Shown here in pieces: positions 59,140 through 64,000 of a stretch of 64,000 nt of DNA. Position 1 is the stretch's first letter, and each line of letters starts with the position of its first letter. The stretch spans positions 209,793-273,792 of the forward strand of contig CAAGCB010000029.1 of assembly GCA_900768185.1 (NCBI GenBank), given 5' to 3'. The notes under the pieces were generated by a model. It saw only the letters and a program-made list of their open reading frames with translations. It was not told the DNA's origin and did not search any database. The position numbers were made by a program, and so were the translations under genes. Source of the stretch: Alphaproteobacteria bacterium (lineage in GTDB: Bacteria > Pseudomonadota > Alphaproteobacteria > CAAGCB01 > CAG-977).

Positions 59140-60471
59140 ATGACGCATTCTCTGGACGGAAAGATATCGGCGGTTCGGTTGTTGCGGTTTGCCGCGCCGA
59201 CCGTTTTTTCAATGATTTTAATGGAAATTTTCGGCATTATCGACGGACTGTTCGTCGTGCGCCTGATCGGCACGGACGCCCTGTCCGCCGTGAACATCAC
59301 CTTTCCGATCATATTGCTGTCAATCGCCTTGGGCATGATGTTTTCATCGGGCGGCAGCGCTTTGGTCGCCAGACGGCTGGGACAGAAACGGGAACGGACG
59401 GCGCGCCAGAATTTTTCCCTGATTGTTCTGACGGCTTTTATCGGAGGGGGCGTTTTCGCTGCCGCCGGACTGACGTTTTTAAAACCTCTTTTATACTTTT
59501 TGGGAACGGACGACGCGCTGTTTGACCTGTGTCACGAATACGCGCGAACGGCTTTGACGTTCATGCCGCTGACTCTGCCGGGGTGCGTTTTTTTCATGTT
59601 TTACATCACGCGCGGCAAGGCGGAGCTGGGCATGACGGTCACGGCGGCGGCGGGATTGACCAACGCCGTTTTGGATTATGTTTTCATCGCGAAATGCGGC
59701 ATGGGGCTGAAAGGTGCGGCTCTGGCGACGGGCATCGGCTATTCGATCACGGGAATTTTCGGTGTTTTCTATTTCTGGCTGAACAGACGCGGCAGTCTGT
59801 ATTTCGAAAAACCGAAATGGGCTCCCCGCGTTTTGCTCAAAGCCGGCTTCAACGGCGCGTCGGAAATGGTGTCGAACGTGTCCGTCTGCGTCGTGACGAT
59901 TTTGTTGAACAACATCGTGATGCGGCTGGCGGGATCCGACGGCGTCGCGGCGATCACGGTCGTCCTTTACATGCAAACGTCGCTGATGTCCGTGTGCTTT
60001 GGTTATTCCATGGGAATATCGCCGCTCGTCAGTTTTAATTACGGCAAACGCGAAACCGCGCGGCTGAAAAAAATTTTCGCGATCAGCCTGAAACTGTTGG
60101 CGGCGGTTTCCGTCTGCGTTTTCCTGTTTTGCAACGCTTTTGCCGGAAATTTGGTCGGATTGTTCGTTGACGGGGGAAGCGGCGTTCACACGATGGCTTT
60201 GCGGGGATTGCATTTGTTTTCGTTCGCGTTTCTGTTTATGGGAACGAACGTGTTCGCGTCCGCCCTGTTCACGGCGCTGTCAAACGGGAAAGTGTCCGCA
60301 TGGCTGTCGTTTTGCCGCACACTGGTGTTCGTTGTCGGCGCGTTGCTGATTTTCCCGCCGCTGTTCGAAATGACGGGGGTTTGGATCGCCATTCCCGCCG
60401 CCGAAGCGATGTCTTTCGCGATTTCGCTGGCGTGTTTTAAAAGATACGGCAACGTCTACCGCTACGTCTGA
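59140..60471 (+). CDS. MATE-family multidrug efflux transporter
   Basis: 443 residues with 12 predicted helices in two repeats (FAAPTVFSMILMEIFGIIDGLFV; AGFNGASEMVSNVSVCVVTILLNN). It fits the DinF/NorM-like MATE fold, exporting cationic compounds by Na+ or H+ antiport. The ATG at 59140 is chosen because AAAAGGA precedes it by seven bases; the longer frame to 59056 lacks a ribosome site. Monocistronic, followed by a terminator. Confidence 0.9.
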   Translation: MTHSLDGKISAVRLLRFAAPTVFSMILMEIFGIIDGLFVVRLIGTDALSAVNITFPIILLSIALGMMFSSGGSALVARRLGQKRERTARQNFSLIVLTAFIGGGVFAAAGLTFLKPLLYFLGTDDALFDLCHEYARTALTFMPLTLPGCVFFMFYITRGKAELGMTVTAAAGLTNAVLDYVFIAKCGMGLKGAALATGIGYSITGIFGVFYFWLNRRGSLYFEKPKWAPRVLLKAGFNGASEMVSNVSVCVVTILLNNIVMRLAGSDGVAAITVVLYMQTSLMSVCFGYSMGISPLVSFNYGKRETARLKKIFAISLKLLAAVSVCVFLFCNAFAGNLVGLFVDGGSGVHTMALRGLHLFSFAFLFMGTNVFASALFTALSNGKVSAWLSFCRTLVFVVGALLIFPPLFEMTGVWIAIPAAEAMSFAISLACFKRYGNVYRYV

Positions 60472-60498
60472 GTTTAAAGAAGCATAAAAAAATCACGC

Positions 60499-60531
60499 AA
60501 AACCCCGCCGAATCATCTCCGGCGGGGTTTT
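60499..60531. terminator. Bidirectional terminator between MATE gene and aspS
   Basis: AAAACCCCGCCG / CGGCGGGGTTTT stem; T-rich on the plus strand, A-rich start gives T on the minus strand. Confidence 0.88.
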
Positions 60532-60548
60532 CAATCGGTGAGAAAAGA

Positions 60549-62336
60549 TTATTTCTTTTCAATCGTTTTCGGCATTTCGACCTTGATATGCAGTTCTTTC
60601 AGCTGTTGCGGCGTGACTTCGCACGGCGCCTGCATCATCAAATCCTGCGCCATACCGTTCATCGGGAACAGAATGACCTCGCGAATATTCGGTTCGTCCG
60701 CCAGCAGCATCACCATGCGGTCGATGCCGGGGGCGGCGCCGCCGTGGGGAGGAGCACCGTATTTAAACGCGTTCAGCATGCCGCCGAATTTATGTTCAAC
60801 GACTTCGGGACCGTAACCCGCGATTTCAAACGCTTTGTACATGATATCGGGACGGTGGTTGCGGATCGCGCCCGAAGACAGTTCGATGCCGTTGCAAACG
60901 ATATCGTACTGATAAGCGTTGATTTCCAGCGGATCCTTGTTCAACAGCGCGTCCATTCCGCCCTGCGGCATCGAAAACGGGTTGTGCGAAAAAACAACTT
61001 TGTTCGTTTCTTCGTCCAGTTCAAACATCGGGAAATCGGTGATCCAGCAGAATTTGAACACGTCTTTTTCCATCAGATCCAACTGTTCGCCCAGCTTCAT
61101 GCGCGCCTGACCCGCGAATTTTTCGACTTTGCCTTTCTTTTCGCAGACAAAGAAAATCGAATCGCCGTCCTTGACGCCCGCGGCGGATTTCAGCGCGTTA
61201 ATGCGGTCTTCGTCCAAATTCTTGGCGATCGCGCCTTTCGCGCCTTCGGTCGTATAGGTGATGAAGCCGATGCCGGGCAACCCGATTTCGTGCGCCCAGC
61301 CGTTCATCTTGTCAAACCAGCTGCGGGGTTTCGCCGCCGCGCCAGGGGCGGGAATCGCGCGGACAACCGCGCCGCGTTCGATCGCGTTGGCGAAAATGCC
61401 GAAACCGGAACCCGTAAAGATGTCGGTCACGTCGCAAATCACCAGCGGGTTGCGCAAATCGGGCTTGTCCGAACCGTATTTCAACATGGATTCGGCATAG
61501 GGAATGCGCGGGAACGGCGCGGGAGTCACTTTGCGACCGTTCGCAAATTCTTCAAACACGCCCTGCAAAACGGGTTCAATGGCGGCGAAAACGTCGTCCT
61601 GCGTCACAAACGCCATTTCAAAGTCCAGCTGATAAAATTCACCGGGGGAGCGATCCGCGCGGCTGTCTTCGTCGCGGAAACACGGGGCGACCTGGAAATA
61701 ACGGTCGAAGCCCGACACCATCAACAGCTGTTTGAACTGCTGCGGCGCCTGCGGCAAAGCGTAAAACTGACCGGGGTGCAGACGGGACGGAACCAAAAAG
61801 TCGCGCGCGCCTTCGGGGCTGGACGCGGTCAGAATCGGCGTCTGGTATTCGACGAATCCCTGTTCGATCATGCGGCGGCGGCAGGACGCGATGACGTTCG
61901 AACGCAACAGCATGTTTTTGTGCAGTTTTTCACGGCGCAAATCCAGAAAACGATAACGCAGACGCGTTTCTTCGGGCTGTTCGAAATCGGCGGCGACCTG
62001 CAAAGGCAACGTGTCGGCTTCGCCCAGAACTTCGGCTTCCTTGACGACCAGTTCGATTTCGCCGGTCGGCAGATTGGGGTTGGCGTTTCCTTCGGCGCGA
62101 ATCACGACATCGCCCGTAACGCAAATGACGCTTTCGGGGCGGCATTTTTCAACGACTTTGAAAACGGGGCTGGAAATGTCGATAACGCATTGCGTGATGC
62201 CGTAATGATCGCGCAAATCGATGAACACAAGGTTTCCGTGGTCGCGTTTGCGGTGAATCCAACCGGACAACCGCGCCTGTTTTCCCGCGTCTGCGGCGCG
62301 CAACTGACCGCAGGTATGCGAACGATAGGTATGCAT
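60549..62336 (-). CDS. aspS: Aspartate-tRNA ligase, probably non-discriminating
   Basis: 595 residues of bacterial-type AspRS: N-terminal OB fold (SGWIHRKRDHGNLVFIDLRDH), motif 2 FRDEDSRADR and motif 3 GAAPGIDRMVML, with the bacterial GAD insertion between. The His in HRKRDHG corresponds to His31 that marks non-discriminating enzymes in Pseudomonas; these also charge tRNA-Asn for GatCAB. The start MHTYRSH at 62336 follows AAAGGGA. Confidence 0.95.
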   Translation of the reverse strand: MHTYRSHTCGQLRAADAGKQARLSGWIHRKRDHGNLVFIDLRDHYGITQCVIDISSPVFKVVEKCRPESVICVTGDVVIRAEGNANPNLPTGEIELVVKEAEVLGEADTLPLQVAADFEQPEETRLRYRFLDLRREKLHKNMLLRSNVIASCRRRMIEQGFVEYQTPILTASSPEGARDFLVPSRLHPGQFYALPQAPQQFKQLLMVSGFDRYFQVAPCFRDEDSRADRSPGEFYQLDFEMAFVTQDDVFAAIEPVLQGVFEEFANGRKVTPAPFPRIPYAESMLKYGSDKPDLRNPLVICDVTDIFTGSGFGIFANAIERGAVVRAIPAPGAAAKPRSWFDKMNGWAHEIGLPGIGFITYTTEGAKGAIAKNLDEDRINALKSAAGVKDGDSIFFVCEKKGKVEKFAGQARMKLGEQLDLMEKDVFKFCWITDFPMFELDEETNKVVFSHNPFSMPQGGMDALLNKDPLEINAYQYDIVCNGIELSSGAIRNHRPDIMYKAFEIAGYGPEVVEHKFGGMLNAFKYGAPPHGGAAPGIDRMVMLLADEPNIREVILFPMNGMAQDLMMQAPCEVTPQQLKELHIKVEMPKTIEKK

Positions 62337-62442
62337 GAAATAAGTCCCTTTGATTAAAAGATAACTGAATGGCATATTGGTTTTCCCCGACTTTTTTGTC
62401 AACAGAAAACATCATTCGGGGACGGGGATTTTTGACGGACGG

Positions 62443-63165
62443 TCAGGCGTCCGCGTCGGAATCGGATTCGCCGTCGGACTGTCCGGAATCAATCGAATAC
62501 CCCGCCGCGCGCACCGTGCGGATCAAATCGGGTTCGCCGCCTTCGTTCATGGCTTTGCGCAAACGGCGAATATGCACGTCGACCGTGCGTAATTCAACAT
62601 GGATATCCGCACCCCAGACGGCTTTCAACAGCTCCTCGCGCGGAAAAACGTGATGCGGCTGTTCCATTAAAAATTGCAACAAACGAAATTCCGTCGGTCC
62701 CAGATGAACAAATCTGTCGCCGCGGGAAACGCGACAGGTCGCCAAATCCATTTTAACGTCTTTGAACGCCAACTCGCCCTTGGTTTTCACGGGACGGACG
62801 CGGCGCAACAAAGCGCGTATCCGCGCGACCAATTCGGGAACGGAAAACGGTTTCGTCATATAATCGTCGGCACCGATCGTCAACCCTTTGATTTTATCGG
62901 CTTCCTCGCCCCGCGCGGTCAGCATGATAATCGGCACGCCGCGCAAATCGTTGTCGTAGCGCACCAGTTTGCAAATATCAACGCCGCTGATTCCCGGCAA
63001 CATCCAATCCAGCAGAATCAACGTCGGCTGATAAACCTTGATCGCGTTAAACGCCTTTGCCCCGTCGGTGACGGCTTCGGTTTCAAAGCCTTCTTTTTCC
63101 AAATTATAGCGCAACAGAGTAACGATGTCTTCTTCGTCTTCGACGATCATGATTTTATCGGTCAT
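62443..63165 (-). CDS. phoB: Phosphate regulon response regulator PhoB
   Basis: 240 residues: receiver with Asp53 (LLDWMLPGISG), TARGEEADKIKGL and KPFSVPELVARIRALLRR, then an OmpR-type winged helix (GPTEFRLLQFLMEQPHHVFPREELL; DVHIRRLRKAM). The sequence is typical of PhoB, which activates phosphate starvation genes. PhoR, Pst and PhoU are not next to it here. A Ser/Asp-rich C-terminal tail of about 12 residues is unusual. Confidence 0.92.
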   Translation of the reverse strand: MTDKIMIVEDEEDIVTLLRYNLEKEGFETEAVTDGAKAFNAIKVYQPTLILLDWMLPGISGVDICKLVRYDNDLRGVPIIMLTARGEEADKIKGLTIGADDYMTKPFSVPELVARIRALLRRVRPVKTKGELAFKDVKMDLATCRVSRGDRFVHLGPTEFRLLQFLMEQPHHVFPREELLKAVWGADIHVELRTVDVHIRRLRKAMNEGGEPDLIRTVRAAGYSIDSGQSDGESDSDADA

Positions 63166-63231
63166 GGGCAATCCTTCGGTTGTGGCTTTTCAGTATAGCC
63201 GAAAGCGATCGGCGCGTGTGTGACGATTCCG

Positions 63232-63873
63232 TTACGCTTTCAGCGCGCGGATATTCGCGGCGTAATCCTTTGCGCCGAAAACGGCGCTGCCCGCGACCAG
63301 AACGTCAGCCCCCGCCGCGCGGCACAGCTTCGCCGTTTCGGGGTTGACGCCGCCGTCGACTTCCAACTCGATCGGGCGGTCGCCGATCATTTTTTTTACG
63401 CGTTCCATTTTTTTCAACTGCGCGGGAATGAAGCTCTGCCCGCCGAATCCGGGATTGACCGTCATCACCAAAACCAAGTCGATCTTGTCCAAAACATATT
63501 CCAAAACGTTTTCGGAGGTCGACGGATTCAGCGCGACGCCCGCCTTGACGCCGAAAGATTTGATATGCTGGATCAGGCGGTCAAGGTGTTTGTCCGCCTC
63601 GGCGTGAACGGTGATGATGTCCGCGCCCGCCTTGACGAAAGATTCGATGTACGGCGTGACGGGTTCGATCATCAAATGCACGTCGAACACCTTGTCCGTA
63701 TAGGGGCGGATCGCCTTGACGACCGCGGGACCGAACGTGATGTTCGGCACAAAATGCCCGTCCATGACATCAATGTGAATATAATCCGCGCCGGCGTCGG
63801 CGACGGCTTTGACATCTGCGCCCAAAGCGGCGAAATCGGCGGAAAGAATGCTGGGGGCGATTTTTGCGGTCAT
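63232..63873 (-). CDS. rpe: Ribulose-phosphate 3-epimerase
   Basis: 213-residue TIM barrel: IAPSILSADFAALG, HIDVMDGHFVPNITFG (metal-binding His and Asp), MTVNPGFGGQSFI and ELEVDGGVNPETA. It interconverts ribulose-5-phosphate and xylulose-5-phosphate in the pentose phosphate pathway. GGAG lies before the ATG. Confidence 0.97.
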   Translation of the reverse strand: MTAKIAPSILSADFAALGADVKAVADAGADYIHIDVMDGHFVPNITFGPAVVKAIRPYTDKVFDVHLMIEPVTPYIESFVKAGADIITVHAEADKHLDRLIQHIKSFGVKAGVALNPSTSENVLEYVLDKIDLVLVMTVNPGFGGQSFIPAQLKKMERVKKMIGDRPIELEVDGGVNPETAKLCRAAGADVLVAGSAVFGAKDYAANIRALKA

Positions 63874-63982
63874 GGAAAAGCTCCTTGAAAATAAAGAATT
63901 TTATTTATTTTAGTGCGTCGCCCACCGATTACAAGAAAAAACGGACAAAACGCCTTTCCCTTTGATTTTACTTGATTTTTAA

Positions 63983-64000
63983 GGGGGGGGGGGGGGGGGG
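63983..64000. other. Poly-G run at the window end
   Basis: 18 consecutive G at the very end after AT-rich intergenic sequence. Probably a contig-end sequencing or assembly artefact. Confidence 0.7.

Noticed and set aside
60588..62357. 589-codon plus-strand open frame opposite aspS
   Set aside because: Antisense shadow of a well-supported synthetase; composition unlike any real protein here.

Overview
The window is a 64 kb chromosomal stretch from an alphaproteobacterium, most likely an uncultured, flagellated, gut- or host-associated member near the Rhodospirillales. The placement is inferred from several clade markers: a CtrA master regulator divergent from fliI, a DivL-like PAS/kinase protein ahead of tsaE-amgK-murU-addB-addA, AddAB instead of RecBCD, the obgE-proB-proA-nadD-rsfS-rlmH run, an IHF-beta/lapA pair and an AspRS that looks non-discriminating. 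Coding density is high, many genes overlap by 1-25 bases, and codon use is uniform except in one AT-rich islet. The last 18 bases are a pure G run, probably an assembly or sequencing artefact at a contig end.

Layout. 1-11.7 kb (+): the end of a degenerate DivL-like sensor kinase, a basic hypothetical protein, a membrane-anchored nuclease-like protein that lacks the catalytic residues, then tsaE, amgK, murU, addB and addA. 11.8-16.8 kb: a D-lactate/hydroxyacid dehydrogenase (-), a lone flagellin gene (+) with a structured leader, an iron-type alcohol/glycerol dehydrogenase and pgsA (-). 16.8-21.3 kb: a zinc locus in which znuA, an exported Memo-AMMECR1 fusion and mutT form an overlapping (-) operon divergent from znuC-znuB (+). 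21.3-26.9 kb: an orphan PilT/GspE-type ATPase, a GalT-like protein divergent from a GT4 glycogen synthase, an exported CMD-cupin protein under a MerR-type promoter, and a TM2 protein. 26.9-33.1 kb: a giant LplT-Aas phospholipid repair protein, ctrA, fliI and fliJ.

33.1-35.8 kb is an accessory patch next to tRNA-Arg(ACG). It holds gene fragments (methylase-like tail, ArdC-like zincin tail, 5' end of a copper-ATPase-like gene) and a visibly AT-rich two-gene cassette with its own strong promoter and palindromic operator. 36-40.5 kb is a four-gene operon encoding a coiled-coil lipoprotein, two degenerate EAL paralogues and a GYF-AIM24 fusion. 40.6-46.3 kb holds rplU-rpmA and the obgE-proBA-nadD-rsfS-rlmH run. 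46.3-49.2 kb (-) holds a CaiB-type CoA-transferase, accD, lapA and ihfB. 49.3-54.6 kb holds a Kef-type antiporter (+) and a ccmF-G-H-I cytochrome c maturation block (-). 54.7-64 kb holds feoABC, a thymidine/AMP phosphorylase family gene, a MATE exporter, aspS, phoB and rpe.

How the genes work together. The cell recycles peptidoglycan sugars (AmgK, MurU), repairs double-strand breaks with AddAB, controls its cycle and flagella through CtrA (with a possibly scaffold-only DivL), imports zinc and ferrous iron, assembles c-type cytochromes and stores glycogen. The points most worth following are the exported Memo-AMMECR1 protein in a zinc-uptake operon, the pseudo-enzymes (DivL-like, nuclease-like, two EAL-like), the lipoprotein/EAL/EAL/AIM24 operon, and the AT-rich cassette beside tRNA-Arg. 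No CRISPR array, rRNA gene or intact insertion sequence was seen.
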